Shown here piece by piece: positions 17,180 through 25,405 of a stretch of 40,867 bases of DNA (within the stretch, counting starts at the first letter, position 1; each line of letters starts with the position of its first letter). The position numbers and the translations under genes are program-made. The notes beneath the pieces are model-generated. The model saw only the letters and a list, made by a program, of their open reading frames with translations, was not told the origin of the DNA and searched no databases. The stretch is from Dethiothermospora halolimnae (lineage in GTDB: Bacteria; Bacillota; Clostridia; Tissierellales; VENL01): the NCBI RefSeq assembly GCF_037577855.1, contig NZ_JBAKFX010000038.1, positions 1-40,867 of the forward strand, given 5' to 3'.

Positions 17180-17208
17180 ATTATATCAGATAGATTTTTT
17201 TTTTACAA
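17180..17208 (-). promoter_or_regulatory. Sigma-A-type promoter of asp23
   Basis: On the minus strand TTGTAA (17203-17208), a 17-nt spacer that includes an A tract, and TATAAT (17180-17185) form a good vegetative promoter. It begins just after the spoIIIAH stop codon and about 38 nt before the asp23 start. Confidence 0.65.
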
Positions 17209-17214
17209 ACATTA

Positions 17215-17883
17215 CTATAGCTTTTTCATTATTGTTATATTTGATGCTTCAATTGATGTTTCACCTTTTACTATTTCTAATATTTTCATTACATCTTGTT
17301 CTGTTAATTCATCTACCGATACTATTACCTTTCCACTATTCTCTTTTAAAAATACCAGTGCATCTTCAAAACCTTTAGCTTTTATCAGTCCCTCTATATA
17401 AAGTTCTGTTTCTGAAACATTCCCTATTCGGATTATTTCCTCTTGGGCTTTGGTTCTAATTTCTTTACTGGTTTTATCATTTTCTATGATACTGGTTAAT
17501 TTTTCAGATAATTCTGCCCTTAATTTATCCCTTGATAATCTATATTCTATAAAATAATTATTCTTTTCAATATTTTCTTGTTTAGTTATACTTGTTTCAA
17601 TACTATCGTTTACCTTAGTTGAAAGATCATCTATATCTTTATCCTTCTCAATATTAACATCTATATTTAACTCTTCTCCCTCTTCTAGCTCCTTTAATGT
17701 AGTTTCTGAATTTATATCATTTTCCCCATCATTCATCTCAGCCAGTAAACCCTCTTCATGTTTTTCATAATCATTAGATGTATCTAGTAAAGATTGTTTA
17801 GTTAATTGATGATGTATATATCCAACCATAACCAACACCAATACCAATGAAGTTATAAGTAAAGCTTTTTTCTTTATAATCAT
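17215..17883 (-). CDS. spoIIIAH: Stage III sporulation protein AH
   Basis: SpoIIIAH is the mother-cell half of the SpoIIQ-SpoIIIAH zipper and channel across the septal membranes during engulfment. The 222-residue protein has one N-terminal membrane anchor (about 6-24), a charged variable linker (about 25-110), and a C-terminal ring-building domain (about 115-222) with NNYFIEYRLSRDKLRAE and GFEDALVFLKENSGKVIVSV. GGGGGAT precedes the ATG. It is the last gene of the spoIIIA operon. Confidence 0.94.
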   Translation of the reverse strand: MIIKKKALLITSLVLVLVMVGYIHHQLTKQSLLDTSNDYEKHEEGLLAEMNDGENDINSETTLKELEEGEELNIDVNIEKDKDIDDLSTKVNDSIETSITKQENIEKNNYFIEYRLSRDKLRAELSEKLTSIIENDKTSKEIRTKAQEEIIRIGNVSETELYIEGLIKAKGFEDALVFLKENSGKVIVSVDELTEQDVMKILEIVKGETSIEASNITIMKKL

Positions 17884-17902
17884 ATATAAATCCCCCTTAT
17901 TT

Positions 17903-18490
17903 TTAATTACTAGAAAATACTTCTACCCTGTTCCCAGAAATACTAAGAACAGTTTTTACTGCCCTATATATTTTTTCTTTTATTTTTATATCCTCTGCTC
18001 CTTCAGCTACAACTATTACCCCCTTCACCTGTGGTTTAACTTCCTTTATAACTATTAGTCCTTCTCCATTACTGGAATTTGTGGTTACTACATTTTTTGT
18101 TCTATCATTTCTTATCATCTCCCTTGTTCCTCCCTGGGAATCCTTTTCATTTGTTTTTTCATTTGATTCTGTAACATCAACTGCAGGTATTCTTTCAGCT
18201 GTATCTTCTAATGTTACCATAACACTGATTTCTCCAACTCCTTGTATTTTACTTACTATATTCTGAAGTTTTTTCTCTATATTACTTGCATAGTCATCTA
18301 TTAATAACTCACTTTTTACTTTTTTATTGTTAGTTTTAATAGTATTATCTTTAGACTTATTATCCTTATTACCTAAAATACTAGCCATAAGTAATAATAT
18401 TATGCCTATAATTAATAATACAGTTAAATTAGTTAAAAGCTTTTTTGAGTTATTTTTTTGAAAAAATTTTCTTATTTCTTCTAAGTTCAT
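17903..18490 (-). CDS. spoIIIAG: Stage III sporulation protein AG
   Basis: SpoIIIAG forms a large ring in the intermembrane space as part of the SpoIIIA-SpoIIQ complex. The 195-residue protein has an N-terminal membrane segment (about 21-40), a linker, and a ring-building domain including VSKIQGVGEISVMVTLED and VVAEGAEDIKIKEKIYRAVKTVL. GGAGGGG precedes the ATG. It lies 16 nt after spoIIIAF. Confidence 0.95.
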   Translation of the reverse strand: MNLEEIRKFFQKNNSKKLLTNLTVLLIIGIILLLMASILGNKDNKSKDNTIKTNNKKVKSELLIDDYASNIEKKLQNIVSKIQGVGEISVMVTLEDTAERIPAVDVTESNEKTNEKDSQGGTREMIRNDRTKNVVTTNSSNGEGLIVIKEVKPQVKGVIVVAEGAEDIKIKEKIYRAVKTVLSISGNRVEVFSSN

Positions 18491-18506
18491 TTTATCCCCT
18501 CCACTA

Positions 18507-19133
18507 TCACCCTTCTTTGTTTATAGAGACATTTATATTTTCCTTAGGTATCCTATAGGCTTCAGATAAAATTTTCCTTACATTATCATATTGTTTTAAA
18601 TTAGTCTCTTTATTCTCTTTTACATTTGTATCTAAAGTAACAGACACCCTCTTTATTTCTTTAATATTTACTCCTTTCTCTTTACCCTTTTCTTTTTTAT
18701 CCCCTTTATCTATTAAAAGCTCCACTCCTTGTAGATTTCCAAACTCTTCACTTCCTTGATCCTCATTTATTTTCACCGATATAGCTTTAACACTATGTTC
18801 TGTTTTACTTTTAATTAAACTAAGTATTTCTTTTTTTAAAGATAATTTATATATGTCTATCACCTGTTTTTGTCTTATTTCCTTTAGTTCTTCATCATTT
18901 GAATACTCAATATTTTGTCCATCAACTATATTTTTAAAAACCTCCCCTTCTATATCTATATCTTTAGATAACAAATTTATGAATGGATTTATTAAAACAA
19001 TTATTATTAATAACCCTATTACCATATTTATATATCGCTTCATGTTTCCCTTAGGTAATATTATCTCTAAAAATGAAATAAGAATAACCACAACGACTAT
19101 GTCACTTACCCAAGCCCTTAAAAAGTCTATCAT
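18507..19133 (-). CDS. spoIIIAF: Stage III sporulation protein AF
   Basis: SpoIIIAF is a mother-cell membrane component of the SpoIIIA channel. The 208-residue protein has two N-terminal membrane segments (about 10-26 and 35-53, ILPKGNMKRYINMVIGLLIII) and a C-terminal ring-building-type domain ending in AYRIPKENINVSINKEG. AGGTGAT precedes the ATG and overlaps the end of spoIIIAE, leaving an 8-nt gap between genes. Confidence 0.94.
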   Translation of the reverse strand: MIDFLRAWVSDIVVVVILISFLEIILPKGNMKRYINMVIGLLIIIVLINPFINLLSKDIDIEGEVFKNIVDGQNIEYSNDEELKEIRQKQVIDIYKLSLKKEILSLIKSKTEHSVKAISVKINEDQGSEEFGNLQGVELLIDKGDKKEKGKEKGVNIKEIKRVSVTLDTNVKENKETNLKQYDNVRKILSEAYRIPKENINVSINKEG

Positions 19134-19141
19134 TTTATCAC

Positions 19142-20317
19142 CTACCTAAGCATCATAGTTATATTTCCGGCTCCAACAATAATAGTAATCGTTATAAAAA
19201 ACATCATACCGACGGAAATTACTATACCTAATATAACTATAAGGGACTTAATAATTTCGTTTAAGCAATTAATTATTCTAAAGTCCGATATAGGTTCTAT
19301 AACAACTGTAACTACTTTATAAGTAAATACCAGAGCAATAATTTTTATAATTGGCATTATACATATTATAAATAAAACAATTAATCCTATAACCCCTATT
19401 GCGTTCTTTAAAAGCATGGAACATCCTATAACCGTGTCCATTGCATCGGATAAAAACTTACCAACAATTGGTATAAACTTATCAACTGCAAATTTAGCAG
19501 TTTTAATTGTTATTCCATCCACTTGAGCTGAAGTTATACCCTGTATAGAGATTACACCTATAAAAACTGTAAGGGTTATGCCTATGATAGCAACTGATAT
19601 CTGCCTTAACAATCCCGACAGCTTTGAAAATTGTATCCTATCAGAAATATTACTTACAATTCCTATAATGGCTGAGAAAAATACAATTGGTAACAATACA
19701 TCCTTCATTATAGTACTGGTTATTGTTATAGCACCTAATAAAAGGGGTTGGAATAATGCCGATGACGTAAGTCCTCCCATTGCTAATAAAAGGGTTATAA
19801 GGGTGGGAAGTAAAGCTTGTATAAATACCACCATGTCATCTATGGCATCCCTTGCTATTCCTATACCAATACTAAAGCCCTTTATACATAGGGAGATAAG
19901 TATTATATAACATACATAAAAAGCCAAATTCCCTATCGTATCACTTTCAAAGGCACTTTGTAAGTTTACTAATATGGCACATATTATAGCTAGTACAAGT
20001 AATTTCAATAGTAATTTAAAGTTAACTATTACCTCCTTAAATACTATATTTAAAATTCCTTTTAATACCTCTTGACTATTTACTATCTGTTCACCCTTAA
20101 CTAAAGATATTAATAAACCTTTAAAATTCACCTCCGGAAAATATTCATCCGATGATTTATTTATGTCTTTGATAATGTCACTTAACTCTTCTAGTTTTAA
20201 ATTTTTTAATTGTTCTTCAACTATCTTGTCTTTATCAATCACTTCATCATCACAATATCCTATACTGGGAACCAGTATAAATATTAATATAAAAATAATA
20301 ACTGTTCTTTTATTCAT
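19142..20317 (-). CDS. spoIIIAE: Stage III sporulation protein AE
   Basis: SpoIIIAE is the large polytopic membrane protein of the SpoIIIA complex. The 391-residue protein has an N-terminal signal-like segment (about 4-20), an extracytoplasmic stretch, and about seven further hydrophobic segments from residue 95 to the C-terminus, including LLLAMGGLTSSALFQPLLLG and the AVDKFIPIVGKFLSDAMDTV loop typical of the family. AAGGTGTG lies 8 nt before the ATG. Confidence 0.95.
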   Translation of the reverse strand: MNKRTVIIFILIFILVPSIGYCDDEVIDKDKIVEEQLKNLKLEELSDIIKDINKSSDEYFPEVNFKGLLISLVKGEQIVNSQEVLKGILNIVFKEVIVNFKLLLKLLVLAIICAILVNLQSAFESDTIGNLAFYVCYIILISLCIKGFSIGIGIARDAIDDMVVFIQALLPTLITLLLAMGGLTSSALFQPLLLGAITITSTIMKDVLLPIVFFSAIIGIVSNISDRIQFSKLSGLLRQISVAIIGITLTVFIGVISIQGITSAQVDGITIKTAKFAVDKFIPIVGKFLSDAMDTVIGCSMLLKNAIGVIGLIVLFIICIMPIIKIIALVFTYKVVTVVIEPISDFRIINCLNEIIKSLIVILGIVISVGMMFFITITIIVGAGNITMMLR

Positions 20318-20330
20318 AGTTTGTCACACC

Positions 20331-20717
20331 TTAAGGCATTATTTTCATTATTAGGTCTAATAATGCAGTTACTATTGGAATAGAAACCACCATTATTAAA
20401 ACCTTTCCACCCAACTCTATCTTGGAAGCTATTGCCTCCTCTCCAGCATCTCTGGATATTTGGGCACCAAATTCTGCTATATAGGCTATACCTATTACTT
20501 TTAATATTGTTGAAAAGTAAATAAACTCCATGTCCACTTTTCCCGCTAGGTTTGTTAATAAATCTATAACATAGGATAATTTGGTTACTACAAATAAAAA
20601 AATAATAAGCCCAGCTACTATACTAATTTGTAGAGCTATCTCTGGTTTCTGTTGCCTTACTACAACAGCCAAAATCGTTGCTATTATTCCTACCCCTACT
20701 ATTTGCAGTACTTCCAT
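20331..20717 (-). CDS. spoIIIAD: Stage III sporulation protein AD
   Basis: This small polytopic membrane protein of the SpoIIIA complex has three to four hydrophobic segments and starts MEVLQIVGVGIIATILAVVV. The family pattern EFGAQISRDAGEEAIASKIE is present. I chose the ATG at 20717 (128 residues), which has AGGGTG 6 nt upstream and gives the usual family N-terminus. The GTG at 20726 overlaps that ribosome binding site. Confidence 0.94.
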   Translation of the reverse strand: MEVLQIVGVGIIATILAVVVRQQKPEIALQISIVAGLIIFLFVVTKLSYVIDLLTNLAGKVDMEFIYFSTILKVIGIAYIAEFGAQISRDAGEEAIASKIELGGKVLIMVVSIPIVTALLDLIMKIMP

Positions 20718-20731
20718 ATCTATCACCCTAT

Positions 20732-20929
20732 CTAATATAATTTAAATATAGTTTTAACACTATCAAAGAGATCTCCTATTATTCCCATTATCATCGTAAA
20801 AGCAATTATGACACCAGCTATGGTAGCTATATGAGCATATTCTTCCTTTCCTTGCTTGGATAAGATTGTATGTAATATCCCCAATAGTATCCCTATACCT
20901 GATATTTTTAATATCAGACTTATATTCAT
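20732..20929 (-). CDS. spoIIIAC: Stage III sporulation protein AC
   Basis: This 65-residue membrane protein has two hydrophobic segments (about 5-21 and 33-52) joined by the conserved LHTILSKQGKEEYA. Length and pattern match SpoIIIAC. AAAGGA precedes the ATG. It lies between spoIIIAB and spoIIIAD in the standard order. Confidence 0.94.
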   Translation of the reverse strand: MNISLILKISGIGILLGILHTILSKQGKEEYAHIATIAGVIIAFTMIMGIIGDLFDSVKTIFKLY

Positions 20930-20952
20930 ATTATCAATCCTTTCATTTTTCT

Positions 20953-21477
20953 TTATAGTAATATAATTATGATAGCTAGTCCCGATAATATGCCTAAACT
21001 TTTATACATCTTTTCATTTTTTTTTCTATTTTCTTGTGCTTCCCTTTGCTGAATAATAATCTGTTCCATTATAACCTTTAAATGTTTTTGCTGATCTAAC
21101 CTGTCAGAGGTTCCTATAACTCTCCCCAAATACCTTAATATCTCTATATCATCCTCTTGAAATTTTAATCTATCTTTAGAACTTTCTAATACATGATTAA
21201 AACTACTTGATATATCCATATTTTTGTTTTTAAGTAAGGTCTCCCTTATATCTTTAAATATAAATGATACATTTTTATTTCCCTTTTCATAAACTTGTCC
21301 CAAAGCATCGGGTAAGGGAGTAGCCCTATATATAATTTCTGTTTCCACAAGCTGTAGACAATTTTGTATATGATTTAAATTTTTAACCCTAGTTGAATAC
21401 CTGTTGCCATATAAAAAACCTATTAGGCTAGATGAAATTATTATTATTATACTTCCTATTATTTTTAATAGAAACAT
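20953..21477 (-). CDS. spoIIIAB: Stage III sporulation protein AB
   Basis: SpoIIIAB resembles the GspF-type platform proteins of secretion and pilus systems and belongs to the SpoIIIA complex. The 174-residue protein has an N-terminal membrane segment (about 5-24), a helical domain with LNHIQNCLQLVETEIIYRATPLPDAL, and a C-terminal membrane segment (LGILSGLAIIIILL). The ATG has GAGGAAA 8 nt upstream and overlaps spoIIIAA by 50 nt, an unusually long overlap that suggests coupled translation. Confidence 0.94.
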   Translation of the reverse strand: MFLLKIIGSIIIIISSSLIGFLYGNRYSTRVKNLNHIQNCLQLVETEIIYRATPLPDALGQVYEKGNKNVSFIFKDIRETLLKNKNMDISSSFNHVLESSKDRLKFQEDDIEILRYLGRVIGTSDRLDQQKHLKVIMEQIIIQQREAQENRKKNEKMYKSLGILSGLAIIIILL

Positions 21478-22504
21478 AATTTTTCCTCTCTTCTTTTAAT
21501 ATTGACTTAAAGTTGTGTCCTTCCACTATATCTCTAATAGTTCCAACACCATTAGAATTGTCCATAATTATAATTCTCTCAAAAATTTTCTCAGAAATTA
21601 TTTTTCTCAAATTAGGCTTAGTTCTAATATCATCTATGTTTTTTCCATGCACCGTTGATATTATTTTTACACCTGCCTTTAAGGCTTCATGTATAGCATC
21701 TATATCCTTTTTATCACCTAATTCATCTGTGGCTATTACATTAGGTGACATGGCCCTTATTAACATAATTATGCCATCATATTTCTTACATCCATCTAAT
21801 ACATCGGTTCTAATCCCCACATCATTTTGGGTTTCTCCTCCATATACCGATGCTATTTCCGATCTCTCATCTACTAATCCCACCTTTAATCCTTTAAAAT
21901 CATATACTGTTAATCCATTACTTATATTTCTTACTAAATCCCTTAACAACGTAGTTTTACCACATTGGGGAGGAGATACAATTAATGTATGATATATTGA
22001 GTTTGGTTTTTTTATTAAATATTTAAAAATTTCATCAGAGACTCCCTTAACTTCTTTAGCTATCCTAATATTTAATGATGATATATTTTTTATAGTTTCT
22101 ATTCTATTATTTATATAGTTTACTTTCCCAGTGATACCTATCCTGTGTCCCCCTTTTATAGTTATAAAACCATTTCTTATCTCATCTTCCAGTGCATATA
22201 CTGAATAATTACTTAAAATCTGAAAAGATTTATCTATGTCGCCCTTGGTTACTATATAACCTTCATCTATATTATGTGTGATATCACCATTGGTACTTAA
22301 TATATAATCTTTACCTGCTATGGATATCATTAGAGGCATATTATTTCTAAGTCTTATTTCTTCAATTTTCTTTTTTATTTCAGTGGGTATATTGTATAAC
22401 TTCTCTGTAATACTAGGCTCAAGATATCTTATTATATAATCAAATGTTAATGATTCATTTTTAGAATTCTTTTTTTTAAAGTTTATATTCTTTTGTACAT
22501 CCAT
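21428..22504 (-). CDS. spoIIIAA: Stage III sporulation protein AA (secretion-type ATPase)
   Basis: SpoIIIAA is the ATPase that powers or assembles the SpoIIIA channel and is related to GspE/VirB11 ATPases. The 358-residue protein has a P-loop SPPQCGKTTLLRDLVR (about 176-191) and a Walker-B-like region IIMLIRAMSPNVIATDELG. An Arg/Asp-rich motif (GLVDERSEIASVYGG) precedes it, with EALKAGVKIISTVHG near the C-terminus. It is the first gene of the operon. GGAGGG lies 7 nt before the ATG. The asparagine- and lysine-rich C-terminal tail extends through the 50-nt overlap with spoIIIAB. Confidence 0.95.
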   Translation of the reverse strand: MDVQKNINFKKKNSKNESLTFDYIIRYLEPSITEKLYNIPTEIKKKIEEIRLRNNMPLMISIAGKDYILSTNGDITHNIDEGYIVTKGDIDKSFQILSNYSVYALEDEIRNGFITIKGGHRIGITGKVNYINNRIETIKNISSLNIRIAKEVKGVSDEIFKYLIKKPNSIYHTLIVSPPQCGKTTLLRDLVRNISNGLTVYDFKGLKVGLVDERSEIASVYGGETQNDVGIRTDVLDGCKKYDGIIMLIRAMSPNVIATDELGDKKDIDAIHEALKAGVKIISTVHGKNIDDIRTKPNLRKIISEKIFERIIIMDNSNGVGTIRDIVEGHNFKSILKEERKNYVSIKNNRKYNNNNFI

Positions 22505-22526
22505 AACTTGTCCCTCCTCTTTATAT

Positions 22527-22555
22527 ATACTATTAAAGAATATACAAAAATATTC
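22527..22555 (-). promoter_or_regulatory. Candidate sigma-E promoter of the spoIIIA operon
   Basis: On the minus strand GAATATT (22549-22555) fits the sigma-E -35 consensus KMATATT. After 14 nt, AATAGTAT (22527-22534) is a partial match to the -10. SpoIIIA operons are known sigma-E targets. An inverted repeat, AAGAATAT/ATATTCTT (22537-22558), overlaps it. The -10 is weak. Confidence 0.4.
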
Positions 22556-22572
22556 TTATATATATAAAATTA

Positions 22573-22597
22573 GTTGGGGGATTACGAATCCCCCAAC
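22573..22597. repeat. GTTGGGGGATT hairpin repeat
   Basis: An 11-bp perfect stem (22573-22583 with 22587-22597) has a 3-nt loop. The same 25-nt element, with two changes, occurs at 34143-34167 in the pilM-pilD gap, so it is a dispersed repeat rather than a local terminator. Confidence 0.6.
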
Positions 22598-22665
22598 AAC
22601 TAATGAGTTAAGATATTATTAATACTCTAATAACTAATCAGTTAAGATATTATCAATTCTATAAT
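22598..22665. repeat. 34-bp tandem duplication upstream of spoIIIAA
   Basis: Units 22598-22631 and 22632-22665 agree at 30 of 34 positions and share AGTTAAGATATTAT. The duplication lies between the terminator of the CD1247-like gene and the spoIIIA promoter region. No coding potential is seen. Confidence 0.65.
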
Positions 22666-22705
22666 AACTTAACTGAACTAAATATATTTAACAAATATAT
22701 ATACA

Positions 22706-22740
22706 TAAAAAAACCGATGTCTAAGACATCGGTTTTTTTA
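22706..22740 (-). terminator. Rho-independent terminator ending the aroK-aroQ-efp unit
   Basis: A 16-bp stem (22706-22721 with 22725-22740) has a GC-rich top (ACCGATGTC/GACATCGGT), a 3-nt loop and flanking A and T runs. It overlaps the stop codon of the CD1247-like gene. Confidence 0.9.
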
Positions 22741-23115
22741 TTCCTCTACACAGTCACATACTATAGTTTCTAAACAGTTGGGACAAACAGCATCCTCATC
22801 AAGTAAGTTTTTATCAAGATAAACAGTTTCCTTACAATGTGGACACTCCATTTCGATATAATCAATATCATCTTCATATTCATAATCAAGATTTTCATAA
22901 ACTTCATCTTCAACATCTGCTAAGTCTTCATCTATATAATCTATATAGTCACTTAGCTCCTCTTGCTCTCCTGAAAGTTCAGAGATTGTATCAGCAAAAT
23001 CTTCAAGGGTATCAATGATATGTAGTAATAGCTTTCCTTCCTTACTTTTATTATCAATACCTAACCCTTCAGCTAGCCCCGTTAAATATGATATTTTTTC
23101 ATATAAATGTTCCAT
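22738..23115 (-). CDS. CD1247 N-terminal-domain-like zinc-ribbon protein
   Basis: The 125-residue acidic protein has a helical N-terminus (LYEKISYLTGLAEGLGID, about 3-20) typical of the CD1247 family found next to efp in Clostridia. A strongly acidic middle (about 45-85) and a C-terminal zinc ribbon with CPHC and CPNC knuckles plus a final CDC follow. Its function is not established. A Cys4 metal site is the only biochemical inference. It lies 45 nt after efp and ends in a strong terminator. Confidence 0.82.
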   Translation of the reverse strand: MEHLYEKISYLTGLAEGLGIDNKSKEGKLLLHIIDTLEDFADTISELSGEQEELSDYIDYIDEDLADVEDEVYENLDYEYEDDIDYIEMECPHCKETVYLDKNLLDEDAVCPNCLETIVCDCVEE

Positions 23116-23160
23116 ATTATCCCTCCATTTTTTTAATTTGAAACTCTTTTATATTATTGA

Positions 23161-23718
23161 CTAAACTCTTGATAAATACTCACCAGTTCTAGTATCTATT
23201 TTAATTTTATCATCTATATTTACAAACAACGGTACTTGAACTGTGGCTCCTGTTTCAACTGTAGCTGGTTTTGTAGCTCCAGTTGCAGTATCTCCTTTAA
23301 CCCCTGGTTCTGTTTGAGTAACTACTAGTTCTACAAAGTTAGGTGCCTGAACCTCAAAGGGCTTTCCTTTATAAAATCTTATAGTAGCAGTTTCATTTTC
23401 CTTTATATACTTAATAGCTTCTTCCACTTGCTCATAGTTAAGAGGTAGTTGTTCAAATGTCTCATTATCCATGAAGTAGTATAACTGACCATCATTATAT
23501 AAATATTGCATTTCCTTAGTTTCTATAAAAGCCTTAGGGAATTTATCATTAGGATTAAAAGCTGACTCCTTAATAGCTCCTGTCATAACATTTTTTACCT
23601 TAGTTCTAACAAAGGCTGCCCCTTTTCCCGGTTTAACATGTTGAAAATCAAGTACTTGGTAAAGTTCTCCATCCATTTCAAAAGTTAGTCCTTTTCTAAA
23701 ATCTCCTGCTGTAATCAT
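23161..23718 (-). CDS. efp: Translation elongation factor P
   Basis: EF-P relieves ribosome stalling at polyproline stretches. The 185-residue protein has the three-barrel EF-P layout: a KOW-like N-terminal domain with the modification-loop motif KPGKGAAFVRTK, an OB domain, and a C-terminal OB domain ending VPLFVNIDDKIKIDTRTGEYLSRV. Length is standard. AGGAGG precedes the ATG. The 85-nt gap to aroQ holds a 7-bp inverted repeat (TTCTCTT/AAGAGAA) and a TATAAT, so it may have its own promoter. Confidence 0.97.
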   Translation of the reverse strand: MITAGDFRKGLTFEMDGELYQVLDFQHVKPGKGAAFVRTKVKNVMTGAIKESAFNPNDKFPKAFIETKEMQYLYNDGQLYYFMDNETFEQLPLNYEQVEEAIKYIKENETATIRFYKGKPFEVQAPNFVELVVTQTEPGVKGDTATGATKPATVETGATVQVPLFVNIDDKIKIDTRTGEYLSRV

Positions 23719-23803
23719 AATCTTAACCTCCTAATATTATTATTTCTCTTATTAATTATAAAAAGAGAATAAATTTTATAAGTTTAAAATATCAGTTTCC
23801 CCA

Positions 23804-24241
23804 TTAATAAATCAAGTTATGCTTTAAAGCCTCTAATGCTAATAAATAGCTTAAATATCCAAATCCAGTAATTTGTCCAGTACATACTTGAGATAACATA
23901 GAATTTTTCCTAAATTCTTCTCTATTATATATATTAGACATATGAACCTCTATTACTGGTACATCTATTAACTCTATGGCATCCCTTATGGCAACACTAT
24001 AATGGGTATATCCACCGGCATTTATTACTAGTCCATGATAGTTACCAATTGATTGTTGTATCTTTGTAACTATGTCTCCTTCAGTATTTGACTGAAATAT
24101 CTCAGTCTCTAAGCCGATTTCCTTTGACTTTTTCATAATTAAATCGTTAACTTGGTTATAATTTTTAGATCCATATTTAGATTTATCCCTTATACCAAGC
24201 ATATTTAAATTAGGTCCATGTATGACTAAAATTTTTGGCAT
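23804..24241 (-). CDS. aroQ: Type II 3-dehydroquinate dehydratase
   Basis: AroQ catalyses the third step of the shikimate pathway, dehydroquinate to dehydroshikimate, as a dodecamer. Motifs: GPNLNMLGIRD followed by the catalytic Tyr in KYGSKNYNQV, SNTEGDIVTKIQ, INAGGYTHYSVAIRDAI, and the catalytic His in VIEVHMSNIYNREEFRKNS. The usual NHEG is NTEG here. At 145 residues it is typical. GAGGAAGGG lies about 10 nt before the ATG. It shares the pathway with aroK, 92 nt upstream. Confidence 0.95.
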   Translation of the reverse strand: MPKILVIHGPNLNMLGIRDKSKYGSKNYNQVNDLIMKKSKEIGLETEIFQSNTEGDIVTKIQQSIGNYHGLVINAGGYTHYSVAIRDAIELIDVPVIEVHMSNIYNREEFRKNSMLSQVCTGQITGFGYLSYLLALEALKHNLIY

Positions 24242-24333
24242 CGGTACTAAACCCTTCCTCTATATGTATTCTATAATATAATAACATATTTTTTAACCTT
24301 TGAATAGCACAATTAACTGTTTTATATATTATT

Positions 24334-24852
24334 TTACAAACTAATATTATTTATTTCTAAAATTTCATTGCATATTTCATTTATTGACTTACCATCTACT
24401 GAAATAACATAGTCACAACTTTTCTTATAGAGATTTTTTCTATTATTCATTAAGTCATAAACCCTACCTTCCCAGTTCCGTGTAGATAGTAATGGTCTCT
24501 TTCTTCGGGAATTTTTAAGGTTTTTAATAACGGTTTTCGGAGAAGCATCTAATAAAAATATTTTTCCCCTTTTCTTTAATGATTTAATATTTTTATTATT
24601 TAAAATAACTCCGCCTCCTGTGGATATTATAACATTTCTTTGCTTTGATATTTTATTTACTGCCTTTGATTCCAATTCTCTAAAATGCTTCTCTCCAAAT
24701 TTATTAAAAATAGTCTTTATAGACATATTTTCCTTTCTTTCTATATATCTATCTATATCAATGTATCTAATCTTAAGCTTTTTTGATAACACCTTTGCAA
24801 CAGTACTTTTCCCCGATGCCATAAATCCAGTTAAGACTATATTTTTTCTCAT
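24334..24852 (-). CDS. aroK: Shikimate kinase
   Basis: Shikimate kinase phosphorylates shikimate to shikimate 3-phosphate. The 172-residue P-loop kinase has Walker A GFMASGKSTV (about 8-17), the shikimate-binding DIDRYIE, GEKHFRELE, STGGGVILN and the lid RRKRPLLS. The ATG follows a weak GGTGGTG site. It starts 51 nt after the last minor pilin, so it could be read from the pilus transcript; no terminator separates them. Confidence 0.95.
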   Translation of the reverse strand: MRKNIVLTGFMASGKSTVAKVLSKKLKIRYIDIDRYIERKENMSIKTIFNKFGEKHFRELESKAVNKISKQRNVIISTGGGVILNNKNIKSLKKRGKIFLLDASPKTVIKNLKNSRRKRPLLSTRNWEGRVYDLMNNRKNLYKKSCDYVISVDGKSINEICNEILEINNISL

Positions 24853-24903
24853 TAAAACACCACCATCGTTTTTATATTGTCTATTAATCTTATGTTCACT
24901 AAT

Positions 24904-25395
24904 CTATACAGACTGAAGTTCTTGTTGTATAGTAATTACTATTGGCCTCTCGGCGAGACTTAAAGTTTCTAAATCTTTAGTCTTAATGGAATCACTCGCA
25001 ATATTAAAGGGGTTAAAAATAGCTTTAACTATTCTTCTACAATTTTTATATGTATTGGTAACTTTGATAGATACCAGTCCCTCATCTATTTTATTAAAGT
25101 TTATCTTAACAAAGAAATCTTCAATCCTAATTTTATCATTTAAAAGAACTCCGTTATCTATATGTTCCTTAATCTTTTCTTTGATAATATTATAATATTC
25201 ATTATCATATAATGCCAACTTTATTTTTGATTCTGCCATATAATATGATTCTGTGCTTTTCATGTTATTATCACTTATTATTAGGTTTTCAAAAGCCATT
25301 GATAATATAAAAATACCTATTATAGAAAATATAAACATAATCAATAATGTAAATATTAACATATATCCTTTATTATTTAAATATTTTTTATTCAT
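24904..25395 (-). CDS. GspK/PilX-like minor pilin
   Basis: The product starts MNKKYLNNKGYMLIFTLLIMF: a short basic leader, a prepilin-type Gly at position 10, then about 20 hydrophobic residues. Position +5 after the Gly is Phe, not Glu. Lack of Glu5 is the known mark of GspK/PilX tip pilins. The rest (about 40-163) is a small soluble domain. I chose the ATG at 25395 because GGAGG lies 5 nt upstream; the longer frame to 25428 would run into the preceding gene. It is the last of four minor pilins. Sequence similarity beyond the N-terminus is not obvious. Confidence 0.75.
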   Translation of the reverse strand: MNKKYLNNKGYMLIFTLLIMFIFSIIGIFILSMAFENLIISDNNMKSTESYYMAESKIKLALYDNEYYNIIKEKIKEHIDNGVLLNDKIRIEDFFVKINFNKIDEGLVSIKVTNTYKNCRRIVKAIFNPFNIASDSIKTKDLETLSLAERPIVITIQQELQSV

Positions 25396-25405
25396 AATAC
25401 CTCCA

